Assembly: GCA_032717465.1 (NCBI GenBank)
Contig: CM064655.1
Span: 21,657,559-21,721,558, forward strand
DNA from: Coenobita brevimanus
Taxonomy: Eukaryota; Arthropoda; Malacostraca; Decapoda; Coenobitidae
DNA: 64,000 bases
Direction of reading: 5' to 3'
Shown: one piece after another, positions 37,040 to 51,227 of the stretch
Position numbering within the stretch: the stretch's first letter is position 1
Layout: each line of letters begins with the position of its first letter
Translations under genes and position numbers: made by a program
The notes under the pieces: generated by a model
Databases searched by the model: none
What the model saw: the letters and a program-made list of their open reading frames with translations, nothing else
Told to the model about the DNA's origin: nothing

Positions 37040-37375
37040 GGAGATATTCAGTCACGTTCCTCCATGCAAGACGTCACAATAATCACGTTTCCCCATTCAA
37101 AACGCAACAATATTCACGTTCCCCCATTGAAGACGGAAAAATATTCATATTCCCCATTCCAGACCAAAAATAATCACGTTCTCCCCTTTTTAGACGCAAA
37201 AATAATCACGTTCCCCCACTTAAGACGCAAAAACAATCACGTTCTCCCCATTCAAGACGCCAAAATAATCACGTTCCCCCATTCAAGTCTCAAAATTATC
37301 ACGTTCCCGTATAGGAGACTCAAAAATAATCACGTTCTCCTATTCAAGACGCAAAAATAATGACCTTACACCCAC
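37040..37375. repeat. Minisatellite, ~31-bp unit, about ten copies
   Basis: Units carry AATAATCACGTTCCCCCATT followed by CAAGACGCAAA, with small length changes. In one plus-strand frame this gives a NNHVLP-type peptide repeat, taken as a by-product. Confidence 0.92.
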
Positions 37376-37724
37376 TCAAGACACAGAGACAGTCAGTATG
37401 TATCTTCCTTTTAACTATGTTCTGTCTTGGTGTTTAGAAAGCGTGTGATGGCGTCTATGTGCCTGGGTGTGGGTGACTGGGGGGCGTGTTATGAGCGAGA
37501 GGGCCAAAGGGAATATTAGGCAGGGAAAGCAGCCACGATCTGGGGGGTTGGAACAGCGGGGGGCCGTTCCAGTGCGTGACACAACCCCCCGCTCCTGCTG
37601 CTGGAAGAGAGAGCGGGGTGGGGGAAAAGGTAGCCAGGGAAAGGGGAAAACTGGAAAGCAAGATATTCAAAGGAGATGGAAGGAATGACAGATGAAGGTA
37701 AATAGAAAAGGAGATATATATTTT
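37376..37724. other. Non-coding G-rich stretch
   Basis: No gene is recognised. The plus strand is G-rich (GGGGAAAAGG and similar). Confidence 0.4.
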
Positions 37725-37760
37725 TTCTTTAATTTGTCTTTCCTTCCTCTGTTCATCGCC

Positions 37761-37799
<39 letters not shown>
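37725..37799 (+). mobile_element. Isolated LINE 3' tail with a 36-A run
   Basis: TTTAATTTGTCTTTCCTTCCTCTGTTC followed by about 36 A residues resembles the 3' end of the LINE at 1500-1554 (ATTTGTTTTTCCTTCCTCCGTTC then A). A third similar end (TTTTTCATTCCTGTGTTC) lies near 43681. It is probably a severely 5'-truncated insertion. Confidence 0.5.
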
Positions 37800-37801
<2 letters not shown>

Positions 37802-38146
37802 CCCCCTGCTGCATGGAGAGTGGAAAGGTAGTGCAGGAAGAAGGAAAACTGGAAAGTAAGGTAGTTAAAGGAGGAGACAGACTGAAAAGTTAACACGTTG
37901 ATGTATGAATGAAATAGAAAAAAAAAATGAAAAATGAAAAAGTACGAAAATAGAATCCTAAAAAACATAGGTAGATTAATACGAGTATAAATAGATAGAT
38001 AGAGAGAGAGATAAGTAAACAGATAGATAGATAGATAGACAGATGGAAATATAGATACAACATCCTCAGGAGCGAGGAATGAAGAGGGAAAGATTGCGGG
38101 AAGCGGAAAGGTGACAAAGAAAAATCAAGGAAAATCAAGGTACTCA

Positions 38147-38194
<48 letters not shown>

Positions 38195-38520
38195 ATCTAA
38201 TATTTGTTTTCACCAGCTGCTCCCACTGTCCTCACACTACCTTCATCTCACCCCACTCTCTCCCCTTATCTCTCTGATCCCTGCGTCGTCTTCCGTTTCA
38301 TTTCATCTCTTACTTAAAATGAATTCCACTTTCCTCCCGTCCTTATCACCTCTCCAGGCAGGCTAAGGATGCTTTTGAAAATAATAAAAGATGTAGATAA
38401 GTTTAATATCGATGAGCGTGGAAGCGTGGCAAGGTGTGGATGAGGAAAGAGGGAGAGAGGGTGTGTGTGGATGTGACTCAGTGTTAAGACAGTGTGGATG
38501 AGGGTGGATGTGTAGGTATG

Positions 38521-38522
<2 letters not shown>
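37800..38522. other. Non-coding stretch with (GATA)n and (GA)n repeats
   Basis: GATA words at 37993-38050 and (GA)n at 38150-38190. No gene is recognised. Confidence 0.7.

Positions 38523-38616
<94 letters not shown>
38523..38616. repeat. (GT)n microsatellite
   Basis: About 47 perfect units. Confidence 0.97.
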
Positions 38617-38618
<2 letters not shown>

Positions 38619-38687
38619 AGTGTGCGTTTGTAGCTGTGGATGGATGGGAAGGAAAAGTGCGTAAATAGGGAAGGATGACTGTTTAGG

Positions 38688-38900
38688 GGAAAGTGTGTGT
38701 ATGTGTGGGTTGGTAAGGAAGTGTGGATGGGAAATAGGGAGAGTGTGTGTATGTGTGGGTTGGTAAGGAAGTGTGGATGGGAAATAGGGAGAGTGTGTGT
38801 TCGTGTGGGTATGGGAAAAGTGTGTGTTCGTGTGGATGTGGGGAAAGTGTGTGTTCGTGTGGGTGTGGGAAGAGTGTGTGTCCGTGTGGGTGTGTTAACT
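38688..38900. repeat. G/T-rich minisatellite with 54-bp and ~28-bp units
   Basis: A 54-bp unit (GTGTGTGTATGTGTGGGTTGG ... GGAAATAGGGA) is present twice at about 38692-38799. Shorter units with GTGTGTGTTCGTGTGG then GGGAAAA follow four times. Confidence 0.9.
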
Positions 38901-40004
38901 GAGTATGAAAGATCCTAAATGGCTGGATAAAGTGTGTGTGGATGGGGAGGGATGAGCGTTTGGCTGAAAGATGTGTGAGTGGGGAGGGACACATGGGTGG
39001 GAAAGTCGTATTGATATTTTGGCTGGGGCAGAGAGTGTGAGTGAGAACGAATGGGTGGATGTAAATGATGTGCGTGGATCAGAAAAGTGTATAAAGGGGA
39101 AGAAAATGAATGAATAAAGATGTATATATTAATGGGAAGGAATGTTAGACTGGAAGAGGTTTGAAAATAGGGAAAACTGATATTAGAAATAGGTGTGGGA
39201 CTGGAGAAGGATGTATGAGAAGGGCATGAGAATGGGAAGGTTATTGTGTGTTGAGTGGAGTATTTAAGAAGAGGAAAGCAATGTTGTATGTGAATTTTAG
39301 GAGTGTATGGGAGAAGGGTTGTTTGGTTAGATATAATGGCATAATGAGAAACCTCGTGTGTCAGAAAAAAGGTTTACAGAATAACTGTGCATGGGAGGGG
39401 GGACCAGTGGGTGGGGAGAGGGGTGGTGTAGGTGGGAAGGGTGTGTGTAGGTGGGGAAGGAATGAATGGGTGAACAGGAAGGAAGGAGAGGGCAGGGAGG
39501 GGTGTTTGCCTGGGATGGGACATGGGGATGACATGGGAGTACGTAAAATAGCATGGAATGTGGGCAGGATTTCAGTAAATAGGTGAGTGGGGAAAGGTTG
39601 CATGGATGATTTGGGGAGTATATATGGGGAGTGGGGAGTGGGAGAGATAAGGAGAGTGGGGAGTGGGAAAGATAAGAATGCAAAAAAAGAATATACAATA
39701 TGGAGGGAGGAGTTTGTGCATCAGGACTTATGAATAATATAGATAAGACTGAGATACGTGCAGGAGAGACAGCTGTGTGCGAGTGAAATGGAAGATAAAA
39801 GTTGAAAAGCATGTCATACTTTCCTTCGCCCGGCTCAGTGAACTAATTAACCCTGGGAGAGGAAAGGTTATTCCTCACCTGGGTAAAGACGTGTTAAGTC
39901 AGTGAAAGTAAGTTGGTATGATTTCTGTTGCACTGAAAGAGATATCCATTTCAGTCCTAGAGTCACAGGACCCAGGTAAAGTATTTGGTGGTACTCTGAA
40001 GGAA
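38901..40004. other. G-rich non-coding stretch
   Basis: Plus strand is G/A/T-rich with GGGGAGTGGGA words (duplicated at about 39625 and 39657). No gene is recognised. Confidence 0.5.
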
Positions 40005-40005
40005 G

Positions 40006-40051
<46 letters not shown>

Positions 40052-40306
40052 TAATGTTGTAAGTTCTCACATAAAACGCAGCACACACAGGAAATGAGGC
40101 ACCTGTGAAAAAGCATACCTGTGCTAATGAAGGCCATTTGACACCTTACGACACCTTATGACACCTTGTAAACTTCCGCCGATGTACCAGAACAATACTT
40201 TGGGTACGGGAGGATCTTAACCCCAGACCTCCATTGTTCAGAATACTCTCGCTTTTGTTCATGGTAGATTGAGTGTCGTGGTTGTAGATGCAGTGTGGAT
40301 GCAGTT

Positions 40307-40360
<54 letters not shown>

Positions 40361-40387
40361 TATGCATTGCGGTTTGTTATGCATAAT

Positions 40388-40453
<66 letters not shown>
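40005..40453. repeat. Microsatellite cluster: (GA)n, (GA)n, (CA)n
   Basis: (GA)n at 40005-40051 (one interruption) and 40310-40354; (CA)n at 40389-40453. TTTGACACCTTACGACACCTTATGACACCTTG at 40137-40168 is a three-copy 11-bp repeat. Confidence 0.93.
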
Positions 40454-40454
<1 letters not shown>

Positions 40455-40470
40455 AATAGCCTGATTCTCA

Positions 40471-40694
40471 GGCTTGTATTCTCGTAGGTTAAGGAAACTC
40501 CCTGACACCATTTCCTTAGCGATTTTATTAATGAATATGGGTGGTTAATATCTTTTTTATCATTATTTATGCAGAGTATCATTATGTTGAAAGGACTTAC
40601 ATAACACAGAAGAGGACAGTAAGGTGTAACAAACAAAACAAATCGCTTAAGAAAAGGTGTTAGGGAGCTTCCTGAATCCACGAGAATGCAGACC
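40471..40694 (+). mobile_element. Inverted-repeat MITE ('family B'), copy 2 (best arms)
   Basis: Left arm: GGCTTGTATTCTCGTAGG, AAACTCCCTGACACC and CCTTAGCGATTTTA. Right arm, complementary: AAATCGCTTAAGAAAAGG, TGTTAGGGAGCTTCC and CACGAGAATGCAGACCC. The centre contains TTATGCAGAGTATCATTATG and ACATAACACAGAAGAGGAC. It shares arms and centre with the copies at 25.0, 42.5 and 61.7 kb. Confidence 0.78.
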
Positions 40695-40874
40695 CTTTTC
40701 TCTTCGACACTAACGACTCTGCGACTATGCTTGACCCCCCCCTATTGACCCCCCCTCTTGACCCCCGGGAAAGGTTATCACTACCTGACCTCACTCCTGG
40801 AGCAGGTGTTTTAACATTTTATGGCATTTCTTGTGTCGTTAGTTTCGCCCCGGTGCATAATATTGTCTTTAAGA

Positions 40875-40877
<3 letters not shown>

Positions 40878-40972
<95 letters not shown>

Positions 40973-41057
40973 CTCCATATCATATTTTTTTATTTTATCT
41001 ATCTTCTCTTTCTATCTGTATTTATTTCTTCATGTATCCATCTGTATCAGTGCGTAA

Positions 41058-41102
<45 letters not shown>
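40878..41102. repeat. (GT)n and (CT)n microsatellites
   Basis: (GT)n at 40878-40971 and (CT)n at 41062-41102, separated by 90 bp of T-rich sequence. Confidence 0.95.
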
Positions 41103-41104
<2 letters not shown>

Positions 41105-41353
41105 TGATGTTGCCTTTTTTCCCCCAGTCTCTTGCAAGTTTTCATTCTCCTTTACGGGCCAGTTTGCATGCACACTATTAATGATATGTCTTCCGGTTTC
41201 TCTCTGGGGTCGACGTGGGTAAAGAGGGAGAACTTTCATATATATTTTTATATTTTCTGACTATACTGAAAGGAAACAGGTGTGCACAAAAAAATCTTCC
41301 AAAACCATGCCCTTCACCTTATACTACTTAATAGGTTTTCCGGCTATCTATTT

Positions 41354-41357
<4 letters not shown>

Positions 41358-41415
<58 letters not shown>
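41358..41415. repeat. (CT)n microsatellite
   Basis: About 28 perfect units. Confidence 0.97.
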
Positions 41416-41418
<3 letters not shown>

Positions 41419-42409
41419 TTAATGGGAAGAAAATTACAGTGACTTTTTTACAGGTATTTTTGGCCACGAGTCTGTTATGATTCTCTGTGGTTATTGGACC
41501 ATTGCAATGGTCACACTCTCTTGTCCAGTTCCCCATTTCACCCTCAGTTATTTTCTGCTTTACTGCTTTTCTTTTTTCCTATATTTTTCTTTTTTTCCAC
41601 TTGATGTCTTGGCGTTTCTTAAGTGAATGAGGTCATTTTGCTTAAAACCTTTTCATAACTTACTTTAATGTAGATGCAACTTTTATGGCCTAATTTTGCT
41701 CTTATAGATTCGTGGTAGAAGCTCATTAATGATAACTGTATAATAAAATCCAAATAATAATAAATATAAGAAGTGATGTAAATACTTCGCTCTGAACATT
41801 TTGATCTTATCTTTACCTTAGCCTAAAATTGCCATCCCTCCATCTTGAGTACTGAGTTATAGCATTACTGAACACTATAATTTGATGCTAGCCACGAAGA
41901 AATACCATGGAAAGGATGTAGAGCCACAGTATTGTCTTTTTCTCCACTGACCCACGTGAAATAAGCTGCAAAAGGACGAAAATCTGGATCAAGTCAGAGT
42001 GAATGAACTATAGTCGGATTTCTCACATTTAAGCAAAATTGTGATATTACTTTGAATAAAATATGTTAGAGCCTCCATTACACCTAAGAACCTAAAAGAG
42101 ATTGCTTTGAATTCCTTGATTTCTGCAACTACCCTCAGGTAAACAAAATCGTCAGGTATGAGTCTGAACAGAAAATCCAGGTGAGTCAGCAGCAACGAAC
42201 GATTTTAGGAAAGCTTCTAAATATATTACCCTAACAGTTTCACTTCGCTGAATAAAATCGTCTGTTTGTTCACCTACATGAAATACCAAAATGGGTCCAA
42301 ATAATAGTTTTTCGGCCATTTGACTGTTGGGATATTTGAAGATTTAACCAAGACGTCTTTTGTTAGCTAAAATATGGCAACACATTTTCTGTATGGTATT
42401 CCAGTACGA
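41416..42409. other. Non-coding stretch with reverse cores of the TTAA palindrome family
   Basis: AACAAAATCGTCAGG at about 42146 and GCTGAATAAAATCGTCTG at about 42248 match the reverse core. Ends are not clear. No gene is recognised. Confidence 0.5.
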
Positions 42410-42630
42410 CTTTGGTCAGTAGTCTCGTCAGTTAAAGAAGCTCCCTAGTACCTTCTCCTTAGCGATTTATTTTTGGATAAGGCTAGTCATTATCAGTTTG
42501 TACGTTATTTAATCTGGGTATAGTGGTATTTGTATGATTTAAATGACACACAAAAGTAAGGAATAATAAGCAAATTAAATCACTTAGGATAAGAAACTAA
42601 AGAGCTTTCTTAACCGACGAGGATACGGGT
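42410..42630 (+). mobile_element. Inverted-repeat MITE ('family B'), copy 3
   Basis: Left arm: AGTCTCGTCAGTTAAAGAAG, CTCCCTAGTACC, CCTTAGCGATTTATT. Right arm: AAATCACTTAGGATAAG, AAAGAGCTTTCTTAACCGACG, AGGATACGGG. More diverged than the 40.5-kb copy. Confidence 0.68.
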
Positions 42631-45138
<2,508 letters not shown>

Positions 45139-45242
45139 TTAAAATGATCTTCTTTAGCCTGTCAACGCGGTAACATCTTTATCTCTTGCTACAACCAGAC
45201 GATTTTATTCAGCTTAAGGATGGTCTCTTACTAAAGGGGTTG
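45139..45242 (+). repeat. TTAA-type palindromic repeat, single unit
   Basis: CTGTCAACGCGGTAACATC, CTTGCTACAACCAGACG, the exact core CCAGACGATTTTATTCAGCT at 45195-45214, and a closing arm TTACTAAAGGGGTT. Confidence 0.6.
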
Positions 45243-45452
45243 GAGGTCCGGATAATGGAGGTCAAATCAGGAACCATATATCCCGTTCTGACATTTATTT
45301 TTTCTCTGATATAACGTTTTAATTTTTTTGTTTTCTTCCTGTGGCTACCAAAGGAAATTTTTTTGGGGGGGCCAGAGGGAACGATTATATTCACTGAGGG
45401 TACGTGATGTGGATGAAGACGATCGATTCAGAAACTGGTCTTCTCCTCCAAC

Positions 45453-45455
<3 letters not shown>

Positions 45456-45490
<35 letters not shown>
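45456..45490. repeat. (AT)n microsatellite
   Basis: About 17 units. Confidence 0.93.
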
Positions 45491-45492
<2 letters not shown>

Positions 45493-46219
45493 AAGACGGG
45501 CCACTTCTAAAATACCTCGGCCGTCAGTAGCAAAAATAATTAAGACTTCCAGAGTTTCCTTATCCTAAAAGTACTATGATGGTGTACGGGAAACGGGAGA
45601 AGTATTTACTGAGGTGAAGAGGGTTAACACCACACATCACATATTCTCCACATAAGACGTGCAGAACAATAGACTTAAAATTTTTTGTAATGTCTAACTC
45701 CATTTTCACTAACCTCACTTCTACTACTTTCATCATTTCCACTACCACATCCTCAGCTGTCATGATTATTACATTTGTGAGTATCAGGTTAAAGGAATAA
45801 CTCTTTCAAGACGTGTTTCTTTTTTTCTTTCTATCTTTTTTTTTTTCCTTTTTTCTGTCTTTCTTCATTTTTTTTTCTATTGTTTTTTGCTTTACTGTCC
45901 GATAAATATTTTCAGCTTAGTAGTGGTTTCCTCAAAGGAGTTAGAACAGTTTTGCGCACACAGAAGTACCGAAACAAGTAATTCATGTTCACCAGACTAT
46001 ACAGTTTGGTTGATGGGACAAGTTTGGTGGTAACTGGCTCAGTAACGTAGAGAAAGAGTTTTGCCCATACGCAGGTATGGGGCCAGACGTCCAAACTAAG
46101 TACCTTATCTTCACCCGGAGAACATGTCTGGTTTATATAATTTTTATGGACTCAGATGGCAGTTGACTCTGTAATGATGGGGAGACTTATGTACGTGTAT
46201 AATGTGCCTTCAAAATTTC
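45491..46219. other. Non-coding stretch, nothing recognised
   Basis: T-rich at 45815-45900. No gene or element is recognised. Confidence 0.45.

Positions 46220-46270
<51 letters not shown>
46220..46270. repeat. (AC)n microsatellite
   Basis: About 25 perfect units. Confidence 0.95.
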
Positions 46271-46272
<2 letters not shown>

Positions 46273-47765
46273 TATATTCAACACGAGGTCCAGTGCTCTT
46301 CCCGTGTCAACTTGTGGCATGGAAGAACTAAGTCTCAGGGAATGGACTGTCTTGTCCATATTCGTTGCCAGATGCATAAAAATAAAATGTCCAAGGAGTT
46401 TGGACGTGACTGGTAAATTAATTTGTACAACTGCATGCACAGATGCTCAGAACTTCAAAAGTAACGAAGGCCATATGTACCAGAAGATGAAGCTTGGTTG
46501 TTTTGCCAGCGATGGAGACAAATAATCCATTATTGTAGGAGACAGAACGGCACATTGCGAGATTCAGGTGTAGGAACAGAAAATGGTATTTGTGTGCCAG
46601 TTTGATGGTAGTTGGCTTTGTAGTTTTACCAGGATTGATTGTACGTACACACAGACACAGATTTTAGGATTTATTTATACGATAGTTACTGTAACTCTGG
46701 CTTCTCTCCTTCACTCAGAGTGTACCCACAAGACCCACCTCATCCTACACCTCTAGGAGCCCGTCTATCTCCTCTTGGTCCTCACCTTTGGCATCTACCC
46801 TGGCGTTATCTCCCAGCATGGCCTCCTACCTGAGTGGATGTACGTTGCCATTACTGTCTTCTTTAAATGCTTCTCACTGTCTAATTACACGCCTTGCTTA
46901 TCATATTCACGCGGCATCCTCAAAGGTCCCCACATCGTCTTAACACCGTGCTTTGTTGTTAATATTGCCCCATAGAACATCGTGCACTTCCCTGGCGCAG
47001 TCGCAGTATCAGTTCGTGTTAAAATGTTTACGGTATATTCAGCTTCATATCTTCGGTCTGTCTTGTTTTTGTACTCAAGTTATCTCCAAGCAACACACTT
47101 ACTCTCTTACGGTATATCTTAACGTAGATTGAATCGTTGTTTATAATTCTTAATTCTCTCCTCTCAATATATGACCCAAAAATAGCTTACTTGTTCCCTT
47201 CCATGTTTATAATTCTTTAGTTTCTTCACTCACTGTATTGCTAATCTATAATTTGTGTTCTAGGTTCTAACGGTTATATATCCCAGTTTAAATTTAATAT
47301 CGGTATATATTTCCCTATACCCATATTTATAGTACTTAAGTCTCTCGTAATGTTGCCAGACATCATTTACGCTGCAATGTTTTACGAGTTAGAGAGTGGT
47401 ACGTTATATATTTTGGATCCTTGTTATCACCGTCGTTATAATGTTTTAGTATCACACTAATGCAGTATGACAATATTACTAGTGTATAGGTAATCAGTGT
47501 ATATGATATAGTAGATCGTGCTATAATCCACTAAATTATGATGTAATCTACTCTCCAGTCCTTCATTGTACCATGTGTCTTACACCATTCTCTACGGGGA
47601 GTCTCTCTTAACGTGCATCAGATTATCAGGCCGGTAACACCGACATTAAATTAGAACAGACGCCATCGCACTGAAGAGAATCTGCTGCTAAAATTTCATC
47701 TCTCTCCCCTACTTCACTCAGTCATAACTTCCATATTCTTTGATTTGATTGGTGGAATTGGGAAG

Positions 47766-47766
<1 letters not shown>
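46271..47766. other. Non-coding stretch; weak exon-like spot only
   Basis: A pyrimidine tract ending TTCACTCAG before a GC-richer stretch at about 46718-46930 could be read as a splice acceptor and exon, but the frames are short and unrecognised. The rest is AT-rich with no element identified. Confidence 0.35.

Positions 47767-47855
<89 letters not shown>
47767..47855. repeat. (GT)n microsatellite
   Basis: About 44 perfect units. Confidence 0.97.
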
Positions 47856-47861
<6 letters not shown>

Positions 47862-47879
47862 TAAAGAGCTTCACTTTCT

Positions 47880-48422
47880 CTCCATACTCTACTACTCCAC
47901 ACTTTGCCACCCCACACCCTGCCGCCCCACACCATCCTATTCCATATCCTGCAACCCCGCATAACCTCAAGCCATGACACTTCACACACTTCCCTGCGTC
48001 ACTCTTTTTTTCCTTCACTGCTTATTCCGTCCCTCATTCTCTCTCCGCTCCTCTACTCTTTTTTTTTTTTTCCTCTCCCCCTCTTCTCTCCTGCCACACC
48101 ACACCCTTCCTTGTCAAGTTTTCTCACTTCTCTCTTTCTCTTCCATTTCTCAATTTTTCCCTCCTTTGTTCTTCATATCCTTCCTCATCTCCTCCTACTT
48201 TTCTTCCTCATCTCCGCTTCACACTTTATCTCTCATGTATTCAGTTTTTCTTTTCCTGCCTTTGCTCCTCCTCTCCTCCCTCTCCTTCTCACTCTACTCA
48301 GTCTCATTCTCCTCGTCCTCCTCCTCCCCCTCCTCCTCCGTCTCCCTCCAGCGGTTCTCCTCATCTCTCCCCACCACCTCTCCCTCCCCTCTTTCACACC
48401 TTCTCTCTCCCCTCCTCCTCCT

Positions 48423-48462
<40 letters not shown>

Positions 48463-48535
48463 CCTCCCCTCTTTCTTACCTATTCTCTCCTCTCCTGCTC
48501 TCTCTCCCCACTCCTCAACCTTGTCTCGTGTCTAG
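47880..48535. repeat. Polypyrimidine domain with an internal (CT)n tract
   Basis: C/T-rich plus strand; CACACCCTGCCGCCCCACACC-like repeats at the start, a T run at 48059-48071 and (CT)n at 48427-48458. Two overlapping S/L/P/F frames of more than 200 codons are composition artefacts. Confidence 0.82.
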
Positions 48536-49005
48536 GTCAGAGCCACTCCCCGTCCCTCACCTTCAGGAAATACTTGCGTCTTAATCACTGCAATTTGACA
48601 AGTGATTTACTGATTATAAGTTCCGTAGCTTGATAGTTATAATTAAAAACATAGAAAGAGAGGGAGACAGAAAGATGCATATAGAGAGACATAGACTGGT
48701 AGATAGATTGATAGGTTGGTGGATGGAAGGACTGGTAACTATAGCAATAGAAAAATAAATAGATAAATAAATGTAGATTGATAGAACACACACAGGTGGA
48801 TAGGCTGGTAGAGAGTCAGATACATGGAACGAAATAGATAAGTACCGTAGATAGATGTATAGATGATAAGAGAAACAGAGATGAGATGGTACAAATAGCA
48901 GTCAGGTAGATGATGGGCAGAAAGGTTGAGAGACGTGTATTACTAGAATGTTAATTATATGGAGTCCTTCCGTGCACCATATTTTAAGTAGAGTATGAAG
49001 AAGTA
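48536..49005. other. Non-coding stretch rich in GATA-like words
   Basis: AGATAGATTGATAGG and similar words across 48640-48870. No gene is recognised. Confidence 0.5.
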
Positions 49006-49740
49006 CTCACCCCTGCACCTTCCCCACACACATCCCCACACCCCTCCCTCCCAGATATTACACAGTCCAGCACCCCTACTTACACTAAGCACTATTTAAC
49101 TCCACTTTCCCTACCACCCTCCCTCCTTCCCACCCTTCCCAGCAACCTATGCAACCGTACACTCCTCCCTCCTCTAAACATTAATCAACCTCACACTTCC
49201 TCCCCGTTCAACTCCCTAAGCAACCCCAAACATTGCCACTCCTTTCCTGACACTACCCCACACCGTCCCCCCCCCCCACACCCTACATTCCCCTCTCTCT
49301 TACATTCTCCTCATCCCCACACGCTCCACCCCAGTAGACTAAACACACTCCGCTTTTTCCCACACCTAACCTTACAATGCCCACACTTCATCCCTTTAGT
49401 TCGTACACTTATCCATACACCTCCTCTTCTACATCCCTTTCCTCCCCCACACAACTACACACTACCCTCCCTACCCTCCTACATCCTCCTTGCCCATTTT
49501 ACTTCCTTGCACGCTCACTCAACCCCTCACTCAATCCTACAGTACCCCTCTCACTTCTTCCCACACCCTCTCATACTTTCCCACATCCCTACGCACACCC
49601 ACATGCACCTATTCTTCCCCTTTCTCGTACACCCCCCCTCTTCCCTGCATTTCCCTACACTTCTCTCTCTCCCTCTCCAACCACCCACACTCCCCCACAC
49701 TCCTCTCCCCCCCTCATCCCCACACGCCCTCACACCACCA
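49006..49740. repeat. C-rich polypyrimidine/CA domain
   Basis: Plus strand is made of CACCC, CCTCC and ACACTCC words for about 0.7 kb, including a C run at 49268-49277. Confidence 0.75.
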
Positions 49741-50206
49741 AGTCCTGCGTCATGCTCGCGTGTTGTCAGCCCTTGTCGCCTTGACCGCCACAACTGTACT
49801 CCTTTTATTGCCACGGAACTGAATTGAATTTTTCCCGAGATACAAGAGAATTACATTTGAACTGAAATCTTACAGACTTTTACTTTCTTATGTGTTGTAT
49901 GATATGTTTAAGTAATTTTACATTGTTCTGCATTACATATCAGCTTTAAATAATTCTCTTGTAACTTCACTTTTTTCTGTATTGTTACATTTTTGAAAAT
50001 AATTATGTGGTATCTTTGACATCCCTTATTTTATAAAATTTTTAATATAGTTCTCTTGCAACTTTTACATCTTTCTCCCTTCGCTTTTTCACGCCCAGTA
50101 CATAATAAAACCGTCTAGAAGTGGGGTAAATAAAGAACTTCAACTGTATGAGGTGTATCCTGTGGTTAGTAAAATCGAAAAAAAAAAAAGATCATCAGAA
50201 AAGGGG
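49741..50206. other. Non-coding stretch, nothing recognised
   Basis: AT-rich, ends with an A run at 50179-50189. Confidence 0.4.
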
Positions 50207-50390
50207 TTAACCTTTTCAACCCAATGACGCGTTTGTTTTTATTCTTGGTATCTCCAGACGATTTTCTTCAGCTCAGGTAAGATTTTCAAACTGGAGGGGT
50301 TAGATGCAGCCATTAACCCTTTGTATACTGTAGTGCACCATCTTAAGCTGAATAAAATCGTCTGGAAAAAGCAAGAATAAACTGTTAACT
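50207..50390. repeat. TTAA-ended palindromic repeat, reference copy (both arms)
   Basis: Left unit: TTAACC at 50207, CCAATGACGC, ATTCTTGGTATCTCCAGACG, core from 50254 (CCAGACGATTTTCTTCAGCT), closing arm CTGGAGGGGTTAG. Linker ATGCAGCC. Right unit: ATTAACCCTTTGTATACTG, reverse core AGCTGAATAAAATCGTCTGG at 50346-50365, AAGCAAGAATAAACTG, TTAAC. The two units are inverted relative to each other, so the whole ~184 bp can fold back on itself. TTAA plus CCC/GGG ends are as in piggyBac-type elements. No coding capacity. Confidence 0.75.
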
Positions 50391-50867
50391 AAACATCATT
50401 TAAGCGACGTAACCTCACCTTCGAACTAATAATTTTCCTCTTTTCGCCCTATTTCTCAACCCCTAATGTCTCCTTTCCTCCTCCACCTACAGACGTCTCC
50501 ATCACACTGACGACATTCCACCGGAGGGAGCCAAAGCACGATACATATTACTTCATTGTCCTGGTGTAAATTGTTTTTATCACTTTCACCTTTACTAAGA
50601 AGCGTCTCTCTTTAGTTGGATGAAATGGTCTGGCAGCAGCAGGAAAAATAAAATCGTCTTGCTGGAAAGGTTTGTTTTACTTATTCAGCCGCCGGACGAT
50701 TTTGGACGATTCATAATGAAGAGGTAAGAGGCAGTCTCCATTCCCTCCTATTGTGGATTGGTGTTAACTGTGGCCTATGTAGAACCGACAAGTTATGATA
50801 ATCCCACCGAAATGTAACTACAAATAACTAGAACTAAAGTTGGTAATTTAGAGGGACTTCATACCTA
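50391..50867. other. Non-coding stretch with partial TTAA-family cores
   Basis: GATGAAATGGTCTGGCAGCAGCAGG at about 50617 and AATAAAATCGTCTTGC at 50648 are decayed reverse cores; GGACGATTTTGGACG at about 50694 is a decayed forward core. No gene is recognised. Confidence 0.5.

Positions 50868-51227
<360 letters not shown>

Noticed and set aside
37028..37360. 110-codon frame with NNHVLP repeats
   Set aside because: Direct product of the 31-bp minisatellite.
40259..40681. Similar peptides (ILFxTPYCPLLCY...) predicted at 40.3-40.7 kb minus and 61.5-61.8 kb plus
   Set aside because: The likeness follows from the shared centre of MITE family B; neither frame has a coherent start or context.
46718..46975. 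Exon-like segment after a TTCACTCAG acceptor-like site
   Set aside because: Short frames, no recognised product, no donor pairing.
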